Program-made: the position numbers and the translations under genes
Shown here: positions 11,397 to 22,853 of the stretch, piece after piece
How the letters are laid out: each line of letters starts with the position of its first letter
How positions within the stretch are numbered: the first letter of the stretch is position 1
Origin: Salvator merianae
Taxonomy: Eukaryota > Chordata > Lepidosauria > Squamata > Teiidae
NCBI GenBank assembly: GCA_003586115.2
Contig: QVOM02000029.1
Span: forward strand, 23,178,829-23,242,828
Length of the DNA stretch: 64,000 nucleotides
Reading direction: 5' to 3'
The notes under the pieces: generated by a model
Databases searched by the model: none
What the model saw: only the letters and a program-made list of their open reading frames with translations
What the model was told of the DNA's origin: nothing

Positions 11397-11512
11397 GGTT
11401 TCAGTATGGGATAAGGCGATTTTAGGGATTTTATGTCTGCCCTTACAGCCTCAAATTCACCCAGAGAGTGTCTCATTAAGTGTGTCTGATCACACTCCCG
11501 GTCTAGCATTTT
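11397..11512 (+). repeat. Dispersed repeat family J, copy 2
   Basis: It aligns with the 48682-48795 copy over about 110 bp. Shared blocks are GGATAAGGCGAT/GGTAAGGTGAAT, TCTGCCCTTACAGCCTCAAA/TCTGTCATTTCAGACTCAAA, CCCAGAGAGTG and TCTGATCACAC. The type is unknown. Confidence 0.6.
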
Positions 11513-11816
11513 CTTATCCACCAACTATTTTGTAGATCAAAGTTATTCATGATACTTTATGTCCAAGTGGAGATGGGTACCTTTGATCCCATGTCCTAAG
11601 CTTAAACTCTTGCTATTATCATTTGACCACACATTTTTTTTTAAAAAAAACCTATCACCACTGGACCCTTGGATACAGTGGCAGGCAGTCAATCTATGCT
11701 GGTGGTAATGATGTTAGGGCAACAGGAATAGCATGTTTCAGCTCCTTTCATCATACCAACTTAGGCTTTGATCCATTACAGACCTAAGCCTAGTTTAGGC
11801 CAATGAAACATGCTTC

Positions 11817-11925
11817 TCATAAGAGCATAGAGGAACCCCTGTTGAAGTAGGTCATAGCCCATCTAGTCCAGAATCTTGTTTAACAAAATGGCCCACCAAT
11901 TACTTCTGGGCATACTTATGAATAA
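11817..11925 (+). repeat. Dispersed repeat family H, copy 1
   Basis: It contains AGAGGAACCCCTGTTGAAG, CATAGCCCATCTAGTCCAG and ATGGCCCACCA. The same order of motifs is found at 61571-61671 (GAGGAGCCCTGCTGGATTGG, ATGGCCCATTTAGTACAG, GTGGCCCACCA). Repeats with this text are abundant in squamate genomes. I do not assign it to a named family. Confidence 0.7.
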
Positions 11926-14002
11926 GATCAAGGTCTCGCTCCTTTCAGCTTCCTGAGCATGCACAGGGGGTCAAATAAGGGGGAAAAAGTTCCCTAGTAG
12001 CAACTTTTTATGAATGGGGAGATCAATTCATGTCAATTTTGACAGGTAGTGGATAGAAGGGGAAAGAAGGGAAAATCTGCCCTAAGTCTGCCCTATTCTA
12101 ATAAAGGGGGACCTTAGTTGGCCAGAAGCAGCCAATTTGAGAAGCAGCCAATTGCCTCAGAGGCAAAGGAGGGGGTTGAGACCCTGGATTTTGCAGCCAG
12201 CAAGGAAGCTCTGGAGTCCAGGGCAGTTCTTCAAGCAGGGTAGCTGAACTCCAGGAGAGGACAATTCTGTAGTAAATAGTAGCAAGTAAAAGGTTCTTTT
12301 GTCTGTGTTCCTTAGCCAAGGCAGAGATTGGAGTTCAGACGAGCAGATCTGCCTTGGGCTGAAGCTGCAAGACAGAAGCAGGAGCTTCAAGATGACAGCA
12401 GCTTAAGCAGTAGGTGGGGAGAAGGTGATGGCTCATATTTGGCTGCTTTTGGTATGCATTTCTATGCACATCTGGACCAGGGCTGTACCTGATCTTGGAT
12501 TGTGCCCAAAGAGAGCGGTTGAAAGGCAGTGTGAATGGGAATCTATGGAGTAGGCTTTGGTGGGAACATATGGAGGTAAGGGGGCAAGTGCTGTGAAGGT
12601 AATGTCCCTATTGATCATATTTGGAGTTCCTTTCTCCTGAGTAAATGTACCCAGGTGGACAGTGCTGATGGGCTTACATAGGTGATCTTTTACTTTAAAT
12701 AAAAGCCATTCTCTGATTGGAACCAGTTTTTTCAGTCAGTTTCAGTGCTGCTGTTTGCATTCTTAATGAAGGGTTCTTAAAAAGTAGATTCAGCTTGACT
12801 CTGGACAATAGGTTTGTCTGGCAGGCCAAATAGCTTCATTACCATTTTTTTAGTTTCTGCCCAAACAGCTATCAGCTCCCATCAAGTGTTGTTAATAAGT
12901 TTCCTCTGAGTCATTTCTTGTCCTTTCTAAACCTCTTTGCTTTTACAGAGCAAGGTATATTTTGTAACCTTTCTTGTTATTTTCCAATATGGATTCTGAT
13001 GTACTGAGATGGATACTGGTCTAGATACAGAGATTAAGGCTTCCTGATCTGGTTCCCTGTACCTGCAATCTATGTGCCAATTGTATTTGTGATACCTATG
13101 TCCATTTCTGTTGGCCAGAAGTGTCTGTACCTGACAGAGCCCTGCATTTTAGTGGCACAGCACTCTAGGGACCTTAGAATTGTGGGTAGTCATGGTCCAT
13201 TCGTTGGTTCTAACTCTTCTGCCCATCAGCTTCATGGAGTATCTCCTGGTTCTAGTGTTGTGCAATAGAAAAAAAAAATGTCTTGTCGTCTCTGAAGACT
13301 ACCACACTGGTTTGGTTTAGAAGCTTTGAAGCAGTTCTTGGCAATGCTTTACAAAAATTTCCCAGCCTTTTATGGCCATGGGTTATGCTTCATGGCTGAA
13401 ATTCTGGTCATTTAAGGTAACATGACCTGCCAAATTAGCATCCTCAGTTGCTTCAATAGACCAGCTTGCTTCGAAGTGGGAGTGGCCCACTCTTTGGGTG
13501 AGGGCACCTGTCTGCTATGGGTTTTATTCTACTGGTCTTGGAAAACTGCTTTTCCATCCCATTATCCTAATTGTCCATAAGAACTTTAAATCCAAGTGTC
13601 AGTTTTTTGAGAGTTAATTGTATGGCTTCTTTTCTCAGCTATTAGGGATTAGTCTTCAGAAAAGGTCATGAGTAATGTCAGACTTTCTCCTTTAATTATT
13701 ATGTCTGTGATGCTGGATTATGGACCATTAGCTATCACCAATCAAGATGCTAATAGAGGACAGAAAGTAAAGATAGTTTAAATAATTGTTTCAAATAGCA
13801 TTCTAGCTTTTCTTATCTAGTAAGTCAGCTCATTGGATATATTCACTTCTTCTCAAGAAAGGGCAAGATTATAAATGAATTGAAAACAAACAAAAATAAT
13901 TCAGCCATTATTTAAGAACAGAAGACTGAAAAGTTTTGTTCATAGTAAAGAAGTCATATAGCAGTTTTGTTACATGCCGATTAAAATATATTACCATATT
14001 TG
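11926..14002. other. No gene recognised
   Basis: A long unassigned stretch of mixed composition. An AATAAA lies near 12699-12704 in a TTTAAATAAAAGCC context. It could be a polyadenylation signal of an old LTR or transcript, but no partner features support that. Frames of 60-77 codons here are not convincing. Confidence 0.45.
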
Positions 14003-14110
14003 CTAGGAAGGTGGTCCTAGCTTAGTGGTAGAGCTGGGAAACAGAAGGTCACAGGTTTGACTTTCACCATTTTCTTGGATGAAAGTACTGTAAGCCACTT
14101 CTGTATTTTT
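14003..14110 (+). mobile_element. tRNA-derived SINE head
   Basis: CTTAGTGGTAGAGCT resembles an RNA polymerase III A box, and GGTCACAGGTTTGACT about 35 bp later resembles a degenerate B box (GGTTCGANTCC). This is the general layout of Sauria-type SINE heads. The tail is not recognisable, so this is a decayed or truncated copy. Confidence 0.5.
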
Positions 14111-14350
14111 TTCCATGATACTGCATGGATATGTTACATGCAGTCAGCCAACTCTCACTTTCAAGGACAGTTTTTCCTATTACATTTGCCAGTATAAAGG
14201 AAAGGTAAGTAGGGTTTTGGAATCCATTAAAGCAGGACTATGCTAGCTAATGCATGTCCTTCAAAATATTGTTGAATTCCCATGAGTTCCAGCTAACATG
14301 GGCAATGACAAGAAATGCAGAAAGTTGTAATCTTGAATCCCTCATTCCAG

Positions 14351-14419
14351 AAGGAAGGAAGGAAGGAAGGAAGGAAGGAAGGAAGGAAGGAAGGAAGGAA
14401 GGAAGGAAGGAAGGAAGGG
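14351..14419. repeat. (GGAA)n microsatellite
   Basis: About 17 GGAA units, essentially perfect. Read on the minus strand it creates the SFLPSFLPS-type frame at 14247-14444, which is an artefact. Confidence 0.95.
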
Positions 14420-14790
14420 AGTGAGTGGAAAGGCTGAAGAACAAATCTCAGATCAGTTTTATATTGCCTATAATGTATGACAGAGTAACATGCAAACCTA
14501 AAACATGAAACAGTTCACTCTTCTAATTATAAACAGATATAAAAGATAATAAACTTCAGATTCAGGGAAGTCAATTTTTTTTCTGTAATAAAGTTTTGTT
14601 AATGCTCAGAAATAGGTGACAATTACACTGATGCTTTTCTGTGATTGCTTTTCTGAATTAAGATAGGGTGGACCTTGGATGTTTCCAGGAGAGGAATGAA
14701 TGTGTTTCCTAAGCTTTTCTTTCACTGAGCTGCCCAATCATTAAGGTGCATGTTAGAATCTGGTTCCAAAGACTCAAAATGTCTCTGCTT

Positions 14791-14846
14791 AAACCCGTGA
14801 GATTTGAACCCAGAGACTCCTGGGTCTCAAGCCTGACACTTGGAGT
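14791..14846 (-). mobile_element. tRNA-SINE head fragment, antisense
   Basis: GTGAGATTTGAACCCAGAG is the reverse complement of a B-box region, followed by CTCCTGGGTCTCAAGCCTGACACT, as in antisense tRNA-like SINE heads. It is cut off by the DNA transposon that begins immediately after it. Confidence 0.5.
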
Positions 14847-14847
14847 G

Positions 14848-15340
14848 TTTTTGCACTTATGACAGTAGAACAATCTAATTAGCATGGTTTGGGCCAGTCA
14901 GGATTGGGTACGGTGAGGAGTGTTCGCACCTGTCAGTCTTGGAACACTCCACCAGCCAGATGCAGTGGCAATGGGAGTGCACTAGTGAGGTAGCTGGGTC
15001 TGGACTTGGGTCTGAAACAGCCATCAGGATCTGGACCCCAAGGTCCAAACCTAGATTTGAACCACTGGACTGTGCCTGCGCAGCCACACAGGCCCCTCCC
15101 CGGTACCATTCCAAACCTGGAAGTGGTGTCAACGCACCTTTCCTGATTCACACCTGATCGTGCAGGTCTGGTTGGAGATTGCAATTTAGTTGACCACCAC
15201 TGGTAGGCTTCAGGAGAGCATCAGTTGGGGTGGGGTGCATTTTGGGTCAGCTGGGGCTGTTTGCCAGTGCTAATGCTGCGTTCCAATTAGCGTCCTGGAA
15301 CATTCTACTCACTAAGTGCGAGCATGCCCTTGCTGTGCTA
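14848..15340 (+). mobile_element. Non-autonomous DNA transposon, family D copy 1
   Basis: About 490 bp that align along their whole length with 46579-47097. Shared landmarks are TCTAATTAGCA near the left end, GGACCCCAAGGTCC in the middle, GCACCTTTCCTGAT/ACACCTTTCCTGAT, CACCTGATC and GTCAGCTGGGGCTGTTTG near the right. The ends (TTTTTGCACTTATGA and, reversed, AGGGCATGCTCGCACTTAG) resemble the terminal motif of the other short DNA transposons here. The frames inside (65-85 codons) are chance. Confidence 0.7.
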
Positions 15341-15565
15341 GCTTTTCCATGTTCTGCACTGGCAGTCTGTTAACTTTTATTATGAAAAGGCCTTCATTAC
15401 CTATGAGGTCTTAATTAGTTTTGCTTGAGTATGCATCGCACTTTTCCTGAAATGTTGATCTGTAGGATTTTGCTTATCTTTTTGCATTTTTTTTGTATTA
15501 CTATTGTAATCAGCTTTGTGATTCTCATGTAAAGTGGTATGTGAATTAATTTTGTTATGACATTC

Positions 15566-15900
15566 CCTTGGACTACAAGGAGATCAAACCAGTCAGTACT
15601 AAAGGAAATCAACCTAACTGTTTATTGGAAGGACAAATATGGAAGCTGAAGTGCCTCAAATACTTTGGCCACATCATGAGAAGACAGGACTCACTGGAAA
15701 AAACCCTGATGCTGGGAAAGATTGAAGGCAAAAGGAGAAGGGGACAGCAGTGGATGAGATGGATAGTTAGTTTCGTAGAACCAATGAACATGAGCTTGGG
15801 CAAACTTTGGGAGACAGTGGAGGACAGAAGGACCTGACATGCTGTGGTCCATGGGGTCACGAAGAGTCAGACATGACTTAATGAATGAACAGCAACCAAA
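15566..15900 (+). mobile_element. Bov-B (RTE-clade) LINE 3' end
   Basis: The frame from 15568 encodes the C terminus of a Bov-B reverse-transcriptase polyprotein: FGHIMRRQDSLEKTLMLGK, then EGKRRRGQQWMRW, then PMNMSLGKLWE. After the stop, the tail reads CCATGGGGTCACGAAGAGTC and ACTTAATGAATGAAC, the known Bov-B 3' terminus. The copy is 5'-truncated near GGACTACAAGGAGATCAAA. Bov-B is widespread in squamates and ruminants through horizontal transfer, which supports the squamate assignment. Confidence 0.95.
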
Positions 15901-16359
15901 CTGTCAGTTTAACAGACTATATGGGAGAAAGTGTGGAATGGGTATAAAGTTTACAATCCATTATATATGAGGCTACATTCATTTGGCTTATATAGGCTAC
16001 TCTTTGATTACTCCCAGGGAAATGAGTCCACACAACCAGCCAAAAGGCCCTCCAGAGGTGTGGGATGCACTGTCAGAGGCACCTTAGCTGGGGGGAGGGG
16101 GTAATGGGAAATTCATCTCCTCCTTCACCAGGTAGAATGAAATGAAGCAAATTAATGGAGTAATTTCTGCCCATGTCAGCATTGTGTCAGACTCAAAATG
16201 GCCAACCCCTGGAGCCATTTCCAATTTGTCATGAAAACCACACAGACTGAAACCTCACACTGTGGAGCTTTCATTTAATAACTGCAAGGGCTTTGGAGGC
16301 CAAGATTGCCGCTCCTTCTGTTTCTGTGATGCATTCTGAACCTCCTCTCCTTGAGACCT
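15901..16359. other. No gene recognised
   Basis: Unassigned sequence between the Bov-B tail and the next DNA transposon. Confidence 0.45.
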
Positions 16360-16546
16360 CAGGCCTGTTCACACTTGAAGCTAGTGAGCATCAGAGAAGC
16401 TTTCTGGCCACTGTCATGGCAGAAAATGCAAGCAGGACACCAGCACTCGCACCATAAATGCTGGTATTCTGCTGGCATCCTGTTCACCTTGCAGTGTGAA
16501 CAGTATCTAAGCTGTTCTAAGGTGGAAAGTGTAAAAAGGCTCTTCT
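16360..16546 (-). mobile_element. Family F DNA transposon, internally deleted
   Basis: Read on the minus strand it begins AGCCTTTTTACACTTTCCACC, continues with AATACCAGCATTTATGG and TGCCATGACAGTGGCCAG, and ends CTCACTAGCTTCAAGTGTGAACAGGCCTG. The same order is found in the copies at 24214 and 57181. The middle section present in longer copies is missing. Both ends carry GGCCTGTTCACACTT-like inverted repeats, as in a MITE. Confidence 0.65.
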
Positions 16547-17394
16547 GTTATCATAACAGTCTGGATGATGCCCAAGAGTTTAGTCTTCACTCTCCTTGGC
16601 TCACTTACCCAAGCCAACTTTGCTCTTACTGACTGCCATGCTGTCTTTCTTGATTCATTCACAGTACCTTCCAAAAAGGTGTCTGTTAAATCAGAAGACT
16701 TAAAAACTGAGGCCTATAAAACTTGAGGATTCGATGTACAGAAATATACATTTAAAACAAGAATTGTAACCAGCTCTCAAAAGGGTCATGAAAGTGATTT
16801 GTTTTTTGTGGGTTCTGCTATTGCAGAAATGATGTCTGAAGAAAATTGTCAAAAGTAATGTACCAGGAAAGGATTTAAGGGAAAGGTTTGTATTGAGATC
16901 TGACATTTTCTTTTGACAGTTTTTTCCCCACTTGGAGACTGAAATGGAAGACTCCATAATATATTCTGGTGTAGCCTTATACATACTGGCACTTGTTTTT
17001 CGTCTTTTCCTTTCCAGGAATTTTTCAACCACCACACGCAGAATGCTGACAGTTACAAGGTACAACTCTATTTCAGCCACCCACCCTATGCTGGCTACTT
17101 TCTGGGCCAAGCATTTCCTGCAAATTTGCTTAAAGGCTATACTTAATTTTAATACCATTAGCTCTGAATATTATTGTCTTTTTTTGTTGCTGACATGATA
17201 AATCTGAGTTTAGGCTGAACAACAGAATTGACGCTGGAAGAGAGGGCTGAATAGCCTTCATGAAAAGCAATTATTCTCCACCCGTTGAAAACTTATATGT
17301 CTGGATCTAGGTAAGATGAATCCCGTTATAGCCGACACTAAATCTTTTTTATGGAAATGCCATTTATATTAGAGTTTGGAAATATTTATTTGTA
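16547..17394. other. No gene recognised
   Basis: A 152-codon minus-strand frame (16700-17158) is the only notable open stretch. Its translation shows no recognisable domain, and an overlapping plus-strand frame is equally open, so chance is likely. Confidence 0.5.
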
Positions 17395-17600
17395 TGTGCA
17401 TGTTTATTTAGAGAATTTATATCCTGCATTTCCTCCAAACAGCCAAGAAAGTACACTCCATTTCCTTTGATCTGTTTTTAATTCACAACCACCCTATGAC
17501 CCACATTTGACTAAAAGGCAGTGACTGGTTCTCATTGCTGATTTGAACCCTGATACTCGTGGCTCAACACTTTAATCACTACACAATGCTGTTTCAGCTC
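17395..17600 (-). mobile_element. tRNA-derived SINE, antisense, decayed
   Basis: GATTTGAACCCTGATACTCG followed by CAACACTTTAATCACTACAC (17540-17590) is the reverse complement of a tRNA-like head with B box. The lower-coordinate end (TTTATATCCTGCATTTCCTCC at 17417) is the reverse of the GGGATATAAA-type tail common to squamate SINEs and L2-like LINEs. Confidence 0.6.
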
Positions 17601-18880
17601 ATTTTGGGAAACCTCGCATTTTTACACCCTTCACACCAAAATGTACAGTTGTTTTCAACAGCTGGATGGCAAGCTGCCTAATAAGGCAGAGGAGTATTGC
17701 TAACACCAGGATCTATTGACCCAACACCTTCAGTAACAGATGCATGAAAGTTGGAGCAGGGGAACTGAGAGCAGAACCTTTATACTTTGTACATCCTTGA
17801 TCAGCACTACCATGTCTGGTTGCAGTGCCCAGAGGTAGAGTGAAAGCAATAATTGATTTGTAGCTTTTCATGATTAGTATGTTAGCCTGACCATCAGCTA
17901 CATATTACCATGTCAGCCTATGATGAACATTCAGGAGCCATGATGCAAACCTCATCATTTGTCAGTTCTGTGATAGGAAGGTGAAGTGTGCGCATTTACA
18001 CACAAAGATGTAAATATATGAATTTATCAATGATTTTATTTTCTCCTGAAGAGAGCTGCCAGCTAGGGATATGCAGTCTTCTGCACTCATTCTTTCCTCT
18101 TGTCCCCGCTTTCCCATAGACATGAATGGATGGTAAAACAGTACAAAACAGCCAAAGGCTTTCCAGATGTGAATGTTTTACTGGGGTTGTTGTTTATTTA
18201 AGAAGAAAGCAACACCTGCTGAAATTATCACTTTCTATGGAAAGCAGAATGGGCATATTGAAATCCCTCAACAGCTAGAAATCCAGCTTTGTGTGAGACA
18301 AGTCCAGATAGAGCCTTGAACATACAAGTCCAGTGAGAGAAATTCACACTCTCCCCAAAGTTGGTTGTCTGAAGAATGCCAGCTTTGTATCAAGGGGAAG
18401 GATGTGTGTGACTAGATACCTACTGTGGTGTTTGCACAAGAGTCTAGTCCAATGGATAGTACTCATGGGTCCATGTGGGGCCCTTTGTGCTTCACAAGTA
18501 AAAAAAAAAAGGAACATCTGCAATCAGGCATCTGATTTTGACCCATATTCTGCCTCAAGTATTTGGCTAGTATAAGCAAGTAGTACCCACAAAAACTGGC
18601 CTACATTTGCCACAGTTGCCAGAACGTATAAGGATGAGGAGTTGCTCTTAAATCACTGGCAGAAATCCTAGGAAAGAGCCCCAGAGTGAGAGGACCACCA
18701 ACTAGGAGGAACTACTTAAGGCATAGCAACCTATGTTGCTGGGGGACTGAAGTGATTGCATCAAGGAGTTGGAGGTGTGATTCAGTATCTGTGCCCTTTC
18801 TGTTAAAGGATATGGTGAGCAGATTTCAATCTGGAACCCCTTATTGAATTATGCAATTGAACTAGATTCATAGAAAGTGT
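17601..18880. other. No gene recognised
   Basis: Unassigned. The frame at 18333-18575 is short and unlike any family I know. Confidence 0.45.
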
Positions 18881-20700
18881 CCATTTTCACCATTTTTATT
18901 TTTTATTTGGCATTGGAAGTATTAAATAGAGCAATAAGGCAGGAGAGTAATAAGATTAAAAGAGAAGAGCATAAAATCAGAGCTTTTGTGGATTAGTGAT
19001 TATTTTAAAAGGTCCAAATGAATCAGTAGAAACAATAAAACTTCTGATAGAGCCTTTGGAAAAGTGGCAGGTTTGAGAATTAATGAGAAAAAGACTAAAA
19101 TACTGGTAAAAAAATATGGGACTGAGAGAACAAGAAGAACTTAGAAGAAAATCTGAATTTGATATAGAAAAGAAGGTTAAATATTTAGGTGTGTTTCTAA
19201 CTAAACAAAATTTGGCAGTGTTCCAGAATAATTATGTGAAACTTTGGTTGGAGATTAAGCAAGATTTGCAAAGGTGATCTAAATTGAGTCTATGGCTACT
19301 GGGAAGAATTTCAGTTATAAATAATGAATGTTTTGCCAAGAATGGTGTTTCTGTTTTAATCTCTACTAGTAATAATCAATGAAGTAATATTTAAACAACA
19401 GCAAAAGGATTTGATAAGATTTATATGGCAAGGTAAAAAGCCAAGAATATGATTCAAACTGATGCAGGATTCAAAAGAAAGAGGAGGGTTAGGTCTCCCA
19501 AATTTAAAATTATATCACGCTGCCTGTTGTTTAAATTGGATTGCCAAATGGTTTTGGTTAAGAGATAAATGATTGTTGCAGTTGGAAGGTCATGATCTAA
19601 GATATGGTTGTCATGGTTACCTATGGTATGATAAGGTAAAAGTGAATGCTGCCTTTAAAAATCACTATGTAAGAAATGCTTTATGGAAAGTTTGGAAAAA
19701 AATATAAAAGTAGATTATACACAAAAATACCAGTGTGGGTTTCACCGCATGAGGGCTTATTCAAAGAATCTAGGAGAAGAGGTAAGTGGATTAAATATGA
19801 AGAAGTATTGAGTAAGAATGATGTAACAAATGATCAATTAAATCAGAAGGTTTTGAGGTACAGTGGTTCATGCATGTACAGTTTTTGGATGTGTTTAGAG
19901 AAGATAAAAGAAGGATGAATTTTGAATTAGAAAGACAGAAACGGGAAGATCTTGAGAAAGAAGAGAGGGACATTACAGGTGTGATGTATAAAGTACTTTT
20001 GAAGATAGAATTGGAACAAGAACAAGTTAAAGAATGTATGATAACATGGGGCAGAAATTTTAATTATAATGTACAGATGGAAGAATGGGAAAAACTTTGG
20101 ATTAAAGATTTGAAATTTACTGTATGTGATGCCTTAAAAGAGAATATATACAAGATGATGTATAGATGGTATTTAACACCTTACAAAATTTCAAAAATGT
20201 ATCAAGGTATGTCAAGTAAGTGTTGGGAATGTAAAATGCAAGAAGGTACCTTTTATCATATGTTGTGAACTTGTACAAAAACAAAAATTGGGTGCAAATA
20301 TTTACAGTTATGCAGAAGATCTTAAAGATTAATATTCTTTTAAAACCAGAACTTTATTTATTAGGGATAATAGAAGACAGGCTTGATGATGTTAATGTTT
20401 TAATGCAAAATATTGTAACTGCAGCTAAAATTGGCTGTGCACAAAAATGGAAAGGAGATAAAATACCCACAGTAGATGATTGATTGGTTAAAATGATGGA
20501 CCTTGCTGAAATTGATAAATTGACCAGGTTTTCGGTAAGTTTTCAAAAAACTGGAAACCCTTTTTTGACTTTCTACAAAAATTAGAAAATGAACTTGTTA
20601 TAGCTGGATTTGAAGTGAAGAGGAAAGAAGACAAATCAGTAGAAGGAAAGAACTGAGAAAACAGGAGGGGCAAGAAGTATAAAATCTAGCAGAAACCTCT
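18881..20700 (+). mobile_element. L1-clade LINE, 3' half of ORF2 (5'-truncated)
   Basis: Decayed L1 ORF2 reverse-transcriptase and C-terminal sequence. In order: KKTKILVKK near 19088; EKKVKYLGVFLTKQN near 19165-19205; then a 132-codon open frame (19870-20268) with MMYRWYLTPYKISKMY and CWECKMQEGTFYHML. The last is the C-terminal cysteine/histidine motif, where the usual tryptophan codon TGG has become TGA, ending the frame just before the final cysteine. Stops elsewhere show it is dead. It extends into a short 3' UTR near 20700. 5' truncation is the usual outcome of LINE insertion. Confidence 0.85.
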
Positions 20701-21841
20701 GAAGGAGGAGGAAATCAATATGTAAATAATGTTAACGTGTGTGTGTGTTCACATGTGTGTGTAGACTTTGACCTTTGCTTTCTGAGCTACCACTAAAAGT
20801 TCTAACACTTGAGAGACTTTGAACTTTGAGACAGGCAAGGGAACTGCTCCTCAAGTTACCAGTCTTTGAGAAACATATCAAGAGTCCACTTCCAACTGTT
20901 GGTAGATAGAAAGAATAAGGGAACTTTGACTTTAGTGAAAAAGGATGGTGGTGATCTCATCTGGGGCCAAATTCATTCCTGCCTTGGCAGATTGATACTA
21001 GTGATCAATGCATATAAGATGGAAGGGAGTTTCAGCCAGTCCCTTGCTGCTCTGAGATAGTAGGGTGGGGAATTTATTGAGCAAACTCTTTCAATTTATG
21101 AACTAGTAGAGACTCAGTGGGCCATCTGCTCGGTCATCTTTGAGTCCATGATCATCAGTAAGGGTGTTGCGCCAGGCTTCCTTCTGTTGTTCATAGGCTT
21201 CTGCTGTTAAAAGATGTCATGCTAAAGGGAGAGGAGAAGAAGAAAAAGGAAGATTTAACAGAGATCAGGAAGAGAAAAAAATGCAGTGACTTCAGCAGAA
21301 ACATAAGAGAAAAGCCAAGCATGATGAAATATGGTCTTCTTCATAGTTCTGACACTCCATATAGAATACATGAGAATGGATGAAAAATACGTACTACTCT
21401 GTCTTTTTGAAGAGAAAATGTTATTTTGTGCTTGCTTAGTTTTTGGATTGCCATATATGTAGTATATATAAGCAATAATGTTACTTAGTTTGATTTTTTA
21501 ATTATTATTTTGAAAAATGCTTTCTTGCATTTGTGTCTGTTTTCCTTTTCTTTAACTCCTGTTTAATGTGATTTGAGGTCTATAAATAAAAACTCGTCAT
21601 TTCCTTAACAATTTAATCTTTATAACACAATTGTCACCTTTTGTATGTTGCTATACAAAGACTATTTAAATTTGTGTTAAGTAAGTGTTGGCATGTGACA
21701 CTACAACCATGTGATTTGAAGTGCTGACAAATTACAGTCTGCATCCCCTTTGAGACTGTTAATGGAATATGTTTGGTATGAATGAGAGAGAGCAAAGGTG
21801 TGAAGTGGCTGGCTTGGTTTCAGTGATAAAACCTGGATGGC
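20701..21841. other. No gene recognised; short GT-rich tract
   Basis: A GTGTGTGTG tract lies at about 20738-20762, just after the L1 tail. The rest is unassigned and AT-rich towards 21700. Confidence 0.5.
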
Positions 21842-22091
21842 TTCTTGGCCTTGTGGTCAGTGTGTCAGACTCTTATCTGGAACTCTCCCGGTTCGAGTCT
21901 GCACTCCTGCATGAAGCCAGCTGGGTGACCTTGGGCTCATCACAGCTCTGTTCCGGGTTCTCACAGCCTCACCTACCTCACAAGATGTCTGTTGCGGAAA
22001 GAAGAACAGAAGATTTGTCAGCCACTTTGAGTCCCTTCAGGGTGAGCAAAGCATGGTACAACAACAACAACTCCTCTCCTCCTCCTCCTTT
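21842..22091 (+). mobile_element. tRNA-derived SINE with TCC tail, copy 1
   Basis: The head has TGGCCTTGTGGTCAGTG (A-box region) and GGTTCGAGTCT (B box), spaced as in a polymerase III promoter. The body reads GCTGGGTGACCTTGGGCTC, then CTACCTCACA and GTCTGTTG. The 3' domain reads CAGCCACTTTGAGTCCCTTC and ends in ACAACAACAAC plus CTCCTCCTCCTCC. It aligns with 26597-26868 along its full length. It depends on a LINE for movement; the 3' domain (CTTTGAGTC...GGTATAAAA type) is shared with the different SINE at 43163. Confidence 0.85.
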
Positions 22092-22097
22092 GGCTGC

Positions 22098-22265
22098 TAA
22101 GTAATTTTTCTGCACCACCCAGTGTTCCTGGACAGCATCTCTATGTGGCTGATTTTTAAAAAGGATTTTAATTATGTTTAAACACTGCAATTTTTATCTT
22201 TTTACTATTATGACTCACCCTGGGACTTTTAGGTGAAGGGTGGGATATAAATACTAAAACAGACA
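22098..22265 (+). mobile_element. L2-like LINE or SINE 3' tail fragment
   Basis: Contains TGACTCACCCTGGGACTTTT and GAAGGGTGGGATATAAATAC, the general form of squamate L2-like 3' termini (a GGGTGGGATATAAA block before the tail). There is no coding sequence. SINE copy 1 sits immediately before it. Confidence 0.45.
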
Positions 22266-22424
22266 ATACTGGGTTTTTCCAACTGCCCCAAATATGCCAA
22301 GTTGCTAAAGTGAGGAAACAGCCTATATGAGGTGCTGTTTTCTTGGTGGGCATGCTTGTGCAGTGAGTTCCCCTGTCTGCTTAGATAAGTTCTTCTTTCC
22401 TTGACTGACACCTTGAATTCATAC

Positions 22425-22853
22425 AGTGGGCCTGTACACACTTACTACCATAGAACAGGATAATTATCCTGTTCTACAGTGGTACAGACCACAGAGGGTA
22501 AATACTATCTGCCCTGCATAACCCTAGTCCTTACTTTCAGAAGGCTACCAGCATTCACACTGTGAATGCTGGTAACCTTGCTAGTTCTTTACTATGGCAG
22601 CAGCCAAGAACCATCTGGCCGGTGCCATGGTGACCACCAGGCTGTACAGCGCACAGATGCAATTGCGTAGGCCCTGTTTGTGGGCAGGGCACTGCGGCTC
22701 CAGCTGTCCTTACAAAGTATGGATGCACTTTACTGGGAGCTGACTATCAGCTCCCGGTAAAGCTGTGGAGCTCAAATTTGTGCTCCCAGCTGCTTGAGCC
22801 TCTACAGAGTGCAGAAACACTTTGCTAGCAAGGGTCCTTGAGAACAGGCCCAG
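22425..22853 (+). mobile_element. Family F DNA transposon, full-length-looking copy
   Basis: The left end GTGGGCCTGTACACACTT and the right end, reversed, CTGGGCCTGTTCTCAAGG form imperfect terminal inverted repeats. Just inside the left end is a perfect 26 bp palindrome centred on ATAATTAT (22451-22476). The body includes CTACCAGCATTCACAC, GGCAGCAGCC, TGCCATGGTGACCACC and CACTTTGCTAGCAAGG, which recur in the other F copies. No coding frame. This uninterrupted copy serves as the empty site for the LTR-split copy at 57181. Confidence 0.75.

Noticed and set aside
12690..12715. AATAAA as the 3' end of a host gene
   Set aside because: There is no upstream coding sequence or splice structure, and such hexamers are common by chance.
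14017..14065. A functional tRNA gene
   Set aside because: A-box and B-box-like motifs are present, but the sequence does not fold into a cloverleaf by eye and the B box is degenerate. It fits a SINE head.
16700..17158. A 152-codon minus-strand frame
   Set aside because: No domain, and a competing frame on the other strand. Consistent with chance in AT-moderate sequence.
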